Shown here one piece after another: positions 27,280-36,322 of a DNA stretch of 64,000 nucleotides. Origin of the DNA: an uncultured Pseudomonadota bacterium (GTDB lineage Bacteria > Myxococcota_A > UBA796 > JAFGLY01); the NCBI GenBank assembly GCA_937912125.1, contig CALDOK010000003.1, positions 51,801 through 115,800 of the forward strand, given 5' to 3'. The translations under genes and the position numbers were made by a program. Positions within the stretch are counted from its first letter, which is position 1, and the number at the start of each line of letters is the position of its first letter. Under the pieces are notes generated by a model that saw nothing but the letters and a program-made list of their open reading frames with translations, did not search any database and had not been told where the DNA came from.

Positions 27280-28335
27280 ATGAAGTCCATGCTCGCTTTG
27301 CTCCCCCTGCTCGGCGCCCTGGCGCTGCCCGCCACCGCGGATGCCGCCAAGATCCCCCTGACCGACGACACCTGGATCATGCCCGGCGGCTACATCCAGC
27401 CCTGGCTCTACCTGCCTGTGGACTCCGACGAGGGCGGCGTCACCCCCGACTTCTTCATCCGTCGCGCCTTCTTGTTCACCGGCGCCAAGCCCACCGCCAA
27501 CACCTACGTGTTCCTGGGCGGCCTGGCCTCCAACCTGGGCAAGGCCGGCGAAGCCAACAACACCTTCGTCATCATCGACGCCTGGGCCGAGTACAACCAC
27601 AGCCCCAAGTTCAACCTGGACGTCGGCTTCTTCCGCGTCCCGTTCACCCGCCATCACCTGGTGGCCGGCAGCAAGCTTCACGGGCTGGACTTCCACACCG
27701 CCTACATCAAGCAGAGCGGCGTCGCCTCCCTGCGCGACGTCGGCATCCAGGCCCGCGGCCTGCTCATGGAAGACCACCTCGAGTACCGCCTGGCGATCAT
27801 GGATGGCTACGAGCCCAACCCGCTCAACGGCGTGCCCCGGATCATCGCCCGCGCCACCTACCATGTCTTCGACGCCGACAAGGGCCTCAAGGTCCAGGGC
27901 GCCCACCTGGGCAAGAAGAAGTACCTAAGCTTCGCCGGCGCGGTGGACCTCGAGCCCTCCTACGGCGAGAACGGCGACGACTTCGCCTGGGCCGCAGCCG
28001 CCGATGTGTTCGCCGACATCCCCATGGGCGACAACGGCATCGTGGCCACCGCGGTCTACCAGATCCACGGCCCTGACGGCTCCATGCCCGAAGGCATGGG
28101 CGTCTGGGGCGACCTGGGCTACCGCATCGACAAGGTCGAGCCCCTGGTCGCGGCCGAGTGGTACGACGCCGCGGCCAGCGACAACGTGGGCGACCGCCTG
28201 GCCATGATGGGCGGCGTCAACTGGTGGATGCGGGACCACAACACCAGCCTGAAGTTCCAGGTGGGCGCTGCCCAGGTCGATGGCGCCGACAGCTGGGGCA
28301 TCGAGGCGATGCTGCAGAACCAGTTCGCATTCTGA
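27280..28335 (+). CDS. OprO/OprP-like outer-membrane porin
   Basis: The 351-residue protein has a cleavable signal peptide (MLALLPLLGALALPATADA, cleavage after about residue 22) and a body of alternating amphipathic strands ending in Phe (MLQNQFAF), the outer-membrane assembly signal. The early segment DFFIRRAFLFTGAKPTANTYVFLGG, followed by a FNLDVGFFRVPFTRHHL block, resembles phosphate-selective porins O and P, in which the channel is narrow and anion-selective. The usual arginine-ladder residues cannot be verified by eye. It is monocistronic, with a candidate operator region before it and a G/C-rich hairpin after it. Confidence 0.75.
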   Translation: MKSMLALLPLLGALALPATADAAKIPLTDDTWIMPGGYIQPWLYLPVDSDEGGVTPDFFIRRAFLFTGAKPTANTYVFLGGLASNLGKAGEANNTFVIIDAWAEYNHSPKFNLDVGFFRVPFTRHHLVAGSKLHGLDFHTAYIKQSGVASLRDVGIQARGLLMEDHLEYRLAIMDGYEPNPLNGVPRIIARATYHVFDADKGLKVQGAHLGKKKYLSFAGAVDLEPSYGENGDDFAWAAAADVFADIPMGDNGIVATAVYQIHGPDGSMPEGMGVWGDLGYRIDKVEPLVAAEWYDAAASDNVGDRLAMMGGVNWWMRDHNTSLKFQVGAAQVDGADSWGIEAMLQNQFAF

Positions 28336-28343
28336 GTGTGGGG

Positions 28344-28380
28344 GGTGGGGGGATGTGTTCCCCGGGGGGGGGACCCCACC
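28344..28380. terminator. G/C-rich hairpin between convergent genes
   Basis: GGTGGGG at 28344-28350 pairs perfectly with CCCCACC at 28374-28380. The space between contains another G-run and a C-run, so alternative pairings or a G-quadruplex are possible. It lies just after the porin stop and before the end of the facing sigma-54 activator gene, where a terminator for either strand would sit. No T-tract follows, so an intrinsic terminator is only a possibility. Confidence 0.3.
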
Positions 28381-28436
28381 GCAGCGACGGAGCCACACGC
28401 CGGTGACGGCCCAGCCCCGCGGTCGCCGGGCCTGGA

Positions 28437-29828
<1,392 letters not shown>

Positions 29829-30133
29829 GGGGGCTCCACGGCGAGAGGATGGGTGGTGTTTATCGCCAGGTGGTGATTTTTTCCAGGCAACAACGGCCCA
29901 GCACCTGCTCACGGGATCGTAGGGAAGGGTGGCGCGCCCCCAGCTACACTTGTGCTTCGGCATGTGGTGATTTTCACCACACACGACCAGCGCGCGCAAG
30001 CCGCGCTTCCCGTGTGGATTCAGACACCTGCCCCGACCGACCCTGCCTGGCACCCTCCCTGCAACAGGGTCAGGCGTCACCGCGGCCCTCCCCGCCTTTT
30101 TCGAGGACCCTGCCCGCGGCCGAGGAGGTCCTC
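29829..30133. promoter_or_regulatory. Divergent regulatory region with palindromic GTGGTGA sites (candidate activator sites)
   Basis: This 305-bp region holds no gene. A perfect palindrome GTGGTGATTTTCACCAC lies at 29964-29980. The same half-site recurs at 29870-29876 (GTGGTGATTTTTTCC) and, with one change, at 29853 (GTGGTGTTTATCGCC), so three sites in tandem are spread over about 130 bp. The palindrome ends 67 bp before the -24 element of the sigma-54 promoter, a usual spacing for an upstream activating site. The sites also lie just ahead of the activator's own start, allowing autoregulation. Confidence 0.6.
30048..30063 (+). promoter_or_regulatory. Sigma-54 (-24/-12) promoter
   Basis: TGGCACCCTCCCTGCA matches the -24/-12 consensus TGGCACG-N4-TTGCA with correct GG to GC spacing and only minor mismatches. 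It points at the SPFH gene starting 71 bp downstream and is next to a gene for a sigma-54 activator. Confidence 0.75.
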
Positions 30134-31473
30134 ATGGAACCTCTCTCCCTCATCCTGCTTGGCGCCATCCCCGTGGTCGTCGCCATCTCCCTGCGCCTGC
30201 TCGGAATCCGCTACATCCCCCACGGTCGTGTGGGCATCGTGGAGAAGCTCTGGTCGGGCCGGGGCAACATGAAGGACGGCGGCAGCATCGGCTACATCTA
30301 CGCTCGCGACGGCGAGCCACTGCCCCCCACCCAGACCCTGGGCCGCACGGTGCCTTGCAACAGCTTCCAGGATGCCCGGGCCTTCCTCGAGCACGGCGGC
30401 CAGCGCGGCCGGCAGCGGGCCATCCTGCGCGAGGGTGTGTACGCCCTGAACCTGGGGCCCTGTTCGTGGTGATCACCGAGGATCAGGTCTACTGCGGCGC
30501 CGTGCCCGAGAAGGAGCGCGAGCGCTATGAGGGCTGGCGCAAGGAGCTGCGGAGCGACCAGGGCTTCCGCCCCATCGTGCTGGGCGCCGCGCCCAAGGGC
30601 AGAGCCTTGGTGGAGAGCGCTGAAGACCTTGGCCGCCCCCGGGGTGCAGGCGACAACATCGGCGTGATCACCGTGCACGACGGCGCCCCCATCGAGTCGG
30701 GCGAGGTCATCGCCCCCGAGGTGCACCCCACGGATGGGCTGGACCACGACTACTTCCAGGACGTGGAGGCCTTCCTGTCCATGGGCGGCCGCCGCGGAAA
30801 GCAGCTGCAGGTGCTCACCGACGGCACCTTCTTCCTCAACCGCTGGTTCGCCACGGTCGAGGTGCTGCCCAAGACCCTGATCCCCATCGGCTACGTGGGC
30901 GTGGTGGTGAGCTACCACGGCCGCCGAGGCGAGGACCTGACGGTACCGGCTTCCGCTACGGGGAGCAGTTGGACCCGGGTATGCGCGGTGTGTGGAAGCG
31001 CGCCCTGCCCCCGGGCAAGTACGCCCTGAACCCCTACGCCCTGAAGGTCGAGCTGGTCCCCAACGTGAACTTCGTGCTGCGCTGGGTCACCGGGGTCACC
31101 GAGAGCCACAACTACGACAAGGACCTCAAGTCCATCGAGCTCGCTGCAGCAGCTCAACGCAGCGGACGCGGCGGCGGCCAAGCAGACCGAGCTGACCCAG
31201 ACCCGCATCGACGTGGAGGTAGCAGAGAACCGCGGTGACGCCAGCCTGGCCGAGGCCAAGCGCCTGGCCGAGTGCGACGTGGCCCGCGCGAGCGGTGAGT
31301 CTCGCGCCCAGGAGCTGCTGGGCTCCGGCGAGGCCTCCCGCACCAGCCAGGTGGGCCAGAGCGGGACCGAGAGCGGCGGCATGTTCGGCAAGCTGCTGGC
31401 CCTGATGATGGCCGAGAAGGCTGGGCTGTCCCTGGAAGACAAGGAGGCTCAGCCCACCGACCACGGCGCCTGA
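30134..31473 (+). pseudogene. SPFH/flotillin-like membrane protein, disrupted by frame changes and missing segments
   Basis: A strong Shine-Dalgarno (AGGAGGT at 30123-30129) precedes ATG 30134, and the first 110 residues give a membrane helix (LSLILLGAIPVVVAISLRLL) then IPHGRVGIVEKLWS. Coding sense moves to another frame near 30460 (ALFVVITEDQVYCGAVPEKE follows), again near 30943 (RYGEQLDPGMRGVWKRALPP region), and again near 31140, where the sequence jumps from YDKDLKSIEL to QQLNAADAAAAKQTELTQTR. A further in-frame jump near 31355 leads to MFGKLLALMMAEKAGLSL. By comparison with family members as I remember them, most of the SPFH core and part of the C-terminal helical region are missing. The promoter and ribosome site remain intact. 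Single-base sequencing errors explain the first two shifts but not the missing blocks. Confidence 0.7.
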
Positions 31474-31600
31474 CTCGGGCGTCCGGGGCGCCGCGTGTGC
31501 CTCCAGCCCACCCGCCCCCGCGTGCCCATCCAGCGCGCGGGGGCACCGGCGTCCAGGCACTGGGCTCGCCCCCAACCTCCCACCCGCTTACCCGGGGCCC

Positions 31601-32980
31601 ATGCCACCCACCTTCGACTCCATTCCCCTGCGCCCGGAGCTCCACGAGGCCATCGCGCACGTGGGCTTCGAGGAGCTGACCCCCATCCAGGCCGCCGCCT
31701 TGCCGCCCATGCTGCAGGGGCTGGACGTCACCGGCCAGGCCAGCACCGGCAGCGGCAAGACCGCGGCCTTCGGGCTGGCCCTGCTGCAGTCCTTGGACCT
31801 CGACCAGGCGGGCACCCAGGCGCTGGTGCTCTGCCCCACCCGGGAGCTGGCCGACCAGGTAGCCGCAGAGCTGCGCAGCTTGGCCCAGCGCATCACCAAC
31901 ACCCGCATCCTGTCCCTGTGCGGCGGCCACCCCCTGCAGTCCCAGCGCAAGGACCTTGCCCGGGGCGGCCACATCGTGGTGGGCACCCCCGGCCGCATCG
32001 GCAAGCTCATCAGCGGCGGCCACCTGGACCTGAGCGCCCTGCGCATCCTGGTGCTGGACGAGGCCGACCGCATGCTGGACATGGGCTTCATCGGCGAGGT
32101 CGAGGCCATCGTGGAGCGCTGCCCCACGAAGCGCCAGACCCTGCTGTTCTCGGCCACCTTCCCCGACGCCATCGAGGGCCTGAGCGCCCGGGTCCAACAC
32201 CAACCCCAGCGGGTGGTGGTCCAGGCCCAGGTGGCCCCGGATCTGCTCCGGCAGCTGGTCTACCGCTGCGAACCCGGCGAGCGCAACCAGCTGCTGGTGG
32301 ACCTGCTGGCCCACCACCGCCCCCAGCAGGCCCTGGTGTTCTGCGAGACCCGCGGCGACTGCGATCGGCTCGCCGCGTTCTTCTCCGGCCGGGGCGCCAC
32401 GGCCCTGGCCCTGCACGGGCTGCTGGAGCAGCGAGACCGCGACGAGGTGCTGCTGCAGTTCACCAACGGCAGTGCCAGCCTGCTGGTGGCCACCAACGTG
32501 GCCGCCCGAGGGCTGGACATCCCCTCCCTGCCCATGGTGCTCATCGCGGAGCTGTCTCCTGAGCCCGAGAGCCACCTGCACCGCATCGGCCGCACGGGCC
32601 GGGCCGGCGAAGCAGGGCTGGCTATCAGCGTGGTCAGCGCCCCCAACGAGCTAGGACGCCTCGAGCGCATCGAGGCCTTCCTGGGGCACTCCATCCCCCG
32701 GGGCGGAGAGATCCACGGTGGAGGCGGCCTGGGGTTCCTCACCCCGCCCAACCGCACCCTGCTGATCCTGTCCGGCCGCCAGGACAAGCTCCGCCGTGGC
32801 GACGTGCTGGGCGCCCTGGTCAAGGACGCGGGCCTGCCGCCCGAGGCCATCGGCCGCATGGACCTCACGGCGCGGACCTGCGCGGTAGCGGTGGCCCGTG
32901 AGCACGCCACCCAGGCGCTGGCCTATCTGAAGCAAGGCCGGATCAAGAAGCGCAAGGTGCGGGCCCGTCTGCTGGGGTGA
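31601..32980 (+). CDS. dbpA: DEAD-box RNA helicase, DbpA-like
   Basis: The 459-residue protein has the complete DEAD-box set: Q-motif region FEELTPIQAAALPPML, motif I ASTGSGKTAAFG, Ia LCPTRELADQVA, motif II LDEADRMLDMGF, motif III SATFPDAIEGL, motif V-type VATNVAARGLDIPSL, and motif VI HRIGRTGRAGEAG. The last 75 residues form a separate domain (RTLLILSGRQDKLRRGDVLG onward, with GRMDLTARTCAVAVARE) typical of DbpA, which directs the helicase to hairpin 92 of 23S rRNA during large-subunit assembly. The C-terminus ends in a basic KKRKVRARLLG. It follows the decayed SPFH gene by 127 bp and has no clear operon partner. Confidence 0.9.
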   Translation: MPPTFDSIPLRPELHEAIAHVGFEELTPIQAAALPPMLQGLDVTGQASTGSGKTAAFGLALLQSLDLDQAGTQALVLCPTRELADQVAAELRSLAQRITNTRILSLCGGHPLQSQRKDLARGGHIVVGTPGRIGKLISGGHLDLSALRILVLDEADRMLDMGFIGEVEAIVERCPTKRQTLLFSATFPDAIEGLSARVQHQPQRVVVQAQVAPDLLRQLVYRCEPGERNQLLVDLLAHHRPQQALVFCETRGDCDRLAAFFSGRGATALALHGLLEQRDRDEVLLQFTNGSASLLVATNVAARGLDIPSLPMVLIAELSPEPESHLHRIGRTGRAGEAGLAISVVSAPNELGRLERIEAFLGHSIPRGGEIHGGGGLGFLTPPNRTLLILSGRQDKLRRGDVLGALVKDAGLPPEAIGRMDLTARTCAVAVAREHATQALAYLKQGRIKKRKVRARLLG

Positions 32981-32998
32981 GCGCGGTCCGTGCGGCCC

Positions 32999-33829
32999 TC
33001 AGCCCAGCTTGCGAATCCCACCCTCGATGAGCTCGATGCGCCGGTTCCGGTACAGCCGGCCCACCGCCTGCTTGAACACCTTCTTGCTCATCTGCAGAGC
33101 GCGGGAGATGCTCTCAGGCCGGCTCTTGTCGTGCAGCGGGAGCTCACCGCCCGCCGCGTCCAGGGCCGCGAGGATCCGGGTGCAGGCATCGTCGACGCCG
33201 CCCCGGCCCGGGCGCTGCATGCTGATGTCCAGCCGGTGGTCGTCCCGGACCACCGAGACCCAGCCCTCGAGCTCGTCGCCGGGCTTCAGCCTGGCGAAGG
33301 TCTGGTCGTGGTAGACCAAGCCGGCGTGGCGACGGTTCACGATCACCTGGATGCCGTGTTCGTTGTAGCCGTAGACCAGCAGGTCTACCTTGTCGCCGGG
33401 GCTCAGACGGCTGATGTCGTCATCGAACATGCCGGCGAGCACGCTGGCCCCCACCACCCGCTGGGTGCGGTGGTGAACGCGGACGCCGACCACGTAGGAG
33501 GCGCCCTTTTCCATGGGAGCGTACTGGTTGCCGAAGGGCACGAACAGGTCCTTGGGCAGGCCCCAGTCCACGAAGGCTCCGTGCTCGTTGACATCGACCA
33601 CCTGGAGGTAGGCGAAGTCGCCTACGGCGGCCAAGGGCTCGAGCGTCGTGGCCATCAGCACGCCGTCGCCCACGGTGTAGACGAACACCCGCAGGGTGTG
33701 GCCCGGCTCGAGGTCTTCGGCGATCTCACGCCGCGGCAGGATGGCCCACTGGTCCTCGCTGCCCAGCAGGGCACCTCGGTCCTCGATCCGGAGCACGGGG
33801 AGCGTGTTGTGACGACCGATCTCGATCAT
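32999..33829 (-). CDS. cvfB: CvfB/YitL-family S1 RNA-binding protein
   Basis: This 276-residue cytoplasmic protein has the CvfB architecture: S1-like OB domains with DFAYLQVVDVNEHGAFVDWG and GLPKDLFVPFGNQ, a third with DKVDLLVYGYNEHGIQVIVN and GLVYHDQTFARLKPGDELEG, and a C-terminal winged-helix segment LQMSKKVFKQAVGRLYRNRRIEL ending EGGIRKLG. CvfB homologues bind RNA and influence virulence and RNA turnover in Gram-positive bacteria; related proteins occur widely. It converges with the helicase gene, 18 bp between stops. Role in this organism is unknown, but both neighbours act on RNA. Confidence 0.85.
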   Translation of the reverse strand: MIEIGRHNTLPVLRIEDRGALLGSEDQWAILPRREIAEDLEPGHTLRVFVYTVGDGVLMATTLEPLAAVGDFAYLQVVDVNEHGAFVDWGLPKDLFVPFGNQYAPMEKGASYVVGVRVHHRTQRVVGASVLAGMFDDDISRLSPGDKVDLLVYGYNEHGIQVIVNRRHAGLVYHDQTFARLKPGDELEGWVSVVRDDHRLDISMQRPGRGGVDDACTRILAALDAAGGELPLHDKSRPESISRALQMSKKVFKQAVGRLYRNRRIELIEGGIRKLG

Positions 33830-34118
33830 GGGTCCATCCGACCTGGTGTGGGAGCGCCCCTATATGCCGATCCCGACCTTCCAGGTTTCACTGCCACCAG
33901 GAGCAGGTGCTCGATCCGTTCGGCTGCGAGGCTCGGCGCTGCGCCCCGGTGCAGCGACCACGGCGGGGAGCACAGCGACGGCCAGTGGGACAGGGGCTGG
34001 TAGGCCCTGTTCACCGCCTCGGTCGTCGCGTCTTTTCGTGACCCCCGCGTGCCCCCCGACAGGTCGAGGGCCGATGTTACACACGGCAACATCAAACCCC
34101 GCCTCCCTGGAGAATCCC

Positions 34119-34688
34119 ATGACCCGTCCCGTCGTCTTCAGCCTGATCTTCATCCTCTCCGCCTGCGGCCCCTTCATCAAAGGCGGCTGGAACGCCGACG
34201 ACCAAGACGGTCCGGTGGACACCGGCTTCGACGCCGACGCCGACACCGACGCCGACGCGGATGGCGATACCGACGCCGACGCCGACGCCGACGCCGACAC
34301 TGACAACGGCTGCGACGGCATGGCGGTGTCCATGGCGGGCGCGCCCGCCTCCCTGACCGGTGGCACCACCTGGACCACCGCGGGTGTGACCTTCACCATG
34401 GTGGATGGCTGGGGGGAGCGCGCGGGCGAGTGCGCGTTCTTTGGCGGCGTGCTGGAGGCCGACTTCAGCGGCCTGGGCTGCACCGTGTCCCGGGTGGAGT
34501 GGGACATCGTGGACTGGTGCGGTGCGGGCTGCTCGACCCTCACCGGCTGGCGCGGCAGCAGCCAGGTCGCGCAGGACAGCAACAGCGACACGGGCAGCAG
34601 CGAGACCCTGCAGGTCAGCGGCCAGGGCCTGGACGCCGCCGACGTGGACGGCCTCGAGGGCGAGGCCTGCGAGCTGCGCCTGTATTGA
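34119..34688 (+). CDS. Lipoprotein with Asp/Ala/Thr repeat linker and a small C-terminal domain
   Basis: Start ATG 34119 has a GGAGA site and gives 189 residues. The signal peptide ends FILSAC with the lipidated Cys16 in LSACGPF. A linker of alternating Asp with Ala or Thr follows (about residues 33-63). The C-terminal domain of about 120 residues contains paired Cys (CDGM, GECAFFGG, GLGCTVSRVEWDIVDWCGAGC) and ends CELRLY. This is the layout of several proteins in the window: a lipidated N-terminus, an acidic spacer and a disulfide-rich or beta-rich domain displayed away from the membrane. I do not recognise the domain. Confidence 0.6.
   Translation: MTRPVVFSLIFILSACGPFIKGGWNADDQDGPVDTGFDADADTDADADGDTDADADADADTDNGCDGMAVSMAGAPASLTGGTTWTTAGVTFTMVDGWGERAGECAFFGGVLEADFSGLGCTVSRVEWDIVDWCGAGCSTLTGWRGSSQVAQDSNSDTGSSETLQVSGQGLDAADVDGLEGEACELRLY
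34210..34305 (+). repeat. Asp/Ala/Thr-encoding repeat (GACGCC/GACACC hexamers)
   Basis: A run of GACGCC, GATGCC, GACACC and related six-base units encodes the acidic linker of the lipoprotein. The unit is imperfect, unlike the perfect GACACC run at 26853-26919, which suggests the array here is older. Confidence 0.8.
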
Positions 34689-34829
34689 CCCCCGGATGAC
34701 CCCCCAGACCCCGCGAGTACGACATATCAACGGGGTGTTCCCGATTCCTCCACCCAGAGGTTGACAGGTCCCCTCCCCGCCGCCACCGACCTTGTGAACC
34801 CTGTCGAGCCCGAGCCCCACGGAGGCGCC

Positions 34830-34916
34830 ATGCCCCGCCCCACCCGCCCCCCTCCCTTCCGCTACCTGCTCGTGCTCATGACCCTGGGTGCCGTCTGGGC
34901 CCCCCAGGGTCGGTGA
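34830..34916 (+). CDS. 28-codon open reading frame, possible truncated exported protein
   Basis: ATG 34830 follows a GGAGGCGCC site and the codons encode a basic proline-rich start (MPRPTRPPPFRY), a hydrophobic stretch LLVLMTLGAVWA, then APQGR and a TGA stop. It looks like a signal peptide with no mature protein behind it. It may be a leader peptide, a small membrane protein, or the stump of a gene truncated before 34927. Codon use is normal for the window. The evidence is the ribosome site and the signal-like composition only. Confidence 0.3.
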   Translation: MPRPTRPPPFRYLLVLMTLGAVWAPQGR

Positions 34917-34926
34917 GTCGCTTCGG

Positions 34927-35664
34927 CTACAGATCGACCTGGCAGTGCCCCTCTCCGTCCACATGCCCCAGGGTGCGCGTCAAGAACGCGACGAAGGCGT
35001 ACAGATCCTCCACCTCGGCCCGTGAGCCCACGTCGTAGCCCAGCCCCGCCACAGCGACGGCCTCGAGCTCGACCATGGTGACCTCACCATCAGCGTCCGT
35101 GTCCGCGTCCACGAAGGCCTGGCCCCGCAGTTGGGCGTCGGGGTCTTCGAGGCTGTCGTAGAACAGGTGGTCGCCGTGCACGGTCAGCTCGGTCACGTCC
35201 TCGCCGCCGGCGGGGATGGTCAGGTCTTCGGGCTCGCAGCGGTAGGTGGTGTCGGTGTCGAAGTCCCAGGCGAAGCTCACGCTCTGCTCGCCGCAGGTGA
35301 TGCTGCCGGCGACGCCGACCGAGACAGGCTCATCGTCGGTGGGGCCGATGCGCCAGGAGACCGCGTCGTAGTGGGTGGCGGGCACAGTGGCGCTGCCCAA
35401 CTCCACGGGGCCGGGCTGGGTCATGTCCAGCACGAAGCTGCCGGGGACCTCTCCGACAACGGCGCCGTCGCCATCCAGTAGAGCCAGCTCGGAGTCCACA
35501 ACCTCGAAGCGGTCGAAGACCACGGAGCAGCCGTCGTCGAACGCCTCGGCGGGGATGCCTGTCTCGATGTAGTCCTCACCCCAGGTCTCGAGGATCCAGG
35601 TTCCTTCGCCGCCGCAACCGGCGAGCAGGAGAGAGAAGAGGGTGAGCGCGCGAGTGGGGTTCAT
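34927..35664 (-). CDS. Lipoprotein with an EF-hand-like calcium site (third gene of a receptor operon)
   Basis: The 245-residue protein has a signal peptide ending SLLLAGC (Cys17) and an acidic mature region. Near residues 193-204 the sequence DADTDADGEVTMVELEAV fits an EF-hand loop, with Asp/Thr/Asp/Asp/Gly/Val/Glu at the expected positions. A preceding block has TYRCEPEDLTIPAGGEDVTE and a His-Asp-His-type start (VHGDHLFYDSLED). The gene starts 4 bp after the previous lipoprotein stops, which in turn overlaps the TonB receptor gene, so three proteins are likely produced together. Ion or siderophore binding is the natural guess; specificity is not shown. Confidence 0.65.
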   Translation of the reverse strand: MNPTRALTLFSLLLAGCGGEGTWILETWGEDYIETGIPAEAFDDGCSVVFDRFEVVDSELALLDGDGAVVGEVPGSFVLDMTQPGPVELGSATVPATHYDAVSWRIGPTDDEPVSVGVAGSITCGEQSVSFAWDFDTDTTYRCEPEDLTIPAGGEDVTELTVHGDHLFYDSLEDPDAQLRGQAFVDADTDADGEVTMVELEAVAVAGLGYDVGSRAEVEDLYAFVAFLTRTLGHVDGEGHCQVDL

Positions 35665-35668
35665 GGTG

Positions 35669-36322
35669 TCAGTCCTCGATGGTGAGAGAGAACGAGTTGG
35701 TGCTGACGACCCCGAAGGGCACGGTGTTGCCCAGCAGATCGTCCGCGGTGGTCAAGAGGTCGTCGCCGTCGCTGTCCTCGCTGGCCCAGTCCACGAAGCT
35801 CAGCATGGTGGCGGGGCTGACGCTCAGCACGAGCCCGGCCGGCGGGGTGGCCGCGTCGAGCACAGCGTCCATGGGGATGCCGGTGATCTCGTCGTCGAGA
35901 TCCAGCTCGAAGAGGAACGGCCGCTCGGTCTCGTCGACCAGGGTGGCCGTGCCAGCCAACACCAGCGCTGGCTCTGCAGCGAGCACCACCCGGCCCGTGG
36001 CCAGCTCTCCGTCCAGACAGCTGGCCTCGCCAAGCTCCCGGGCCTCACCCAGCAGATCCAGCTCCCAAGCGCCCAGCAGCTCGCAGCTCGTGGCGCCACT
36101 GAAGTCGTGGCCTGGGTGCTTGGCCGCGGTGGTGGCTGGGGCCTCGAGGCGCAGATCCGCCAGGACGATCCACGCCTCCTCCAGCTGGATCTCCACCCCG
36201 TCGGCCGAGGTGAAGGTCACAGCGTCCAGCCCGATGGCCCGGGTGGGAACCGAGAGGCTCTCGCGCTGCTCGTGGGCGCAGGCCGCCAGGGAAAGGACCG
36301 AGATGAACAGGACAGGTCTCAC
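35669..36322 (-). CDS. Lipoprotein coupled to the TonB receptor gene
   Basis: The start is GTG 36322, because its GTGA overlaps the TGA of the receptor gene (36321-36319) and gives a good signal peptide, VLFISVLSLAAC. The 217-residue product contains AVTFTSADGVEIQLEEAWIVLADL and a segment HPGHDFSGATSCELLG, in which two His and a Cys could bind a metal, and ends with a beta-rich domain followed by SEDSDGDDLLTTADDLLG, another acidic loop. It resembles the accessory lipoproteins found beside metal-uptake TonB receptors in myxobacteria, but I cannot name the family with certainty. Confidence 0.65.
   Translation of the reverse strand: MRPVLFISVLSLAACAHEQRESLSVPTRAIGLDAVTFTSADGVEIQLEEAWIVLADLRLEAPATTAAKHPGHDFSGATSCELLGAWELDLLGEARELGEASCLDGELATGRVVLAAEPALVLAGTATLVDETERPFLFELDLDDEITGIPMDAVLDAATPPAGLVLSVSPATMLSFVDWASEDSDGDDLLTTADDLLGNTVPFGVVSTNSFSLTIED

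Noticed and set aside
31495..32562. 355-codon plus-strand frame overlapping the helicase
   Set aside because: Pro/Ala/Arg/Gly-rich shadow of the DEAD-box gene in another frame; all helicase motifs are in the 31601 frame.
34761..34766. TTGACA as a -35 promoter element
   Set aside because: No matching -10 element is found at 16-18 bases; GC-rich sequence follows.
34830..34916. Start of a full-length exported protein
   Set aside because: The frame stops after 28 codons and no other frame continues the product; kept only as a low-confidence small ORF.
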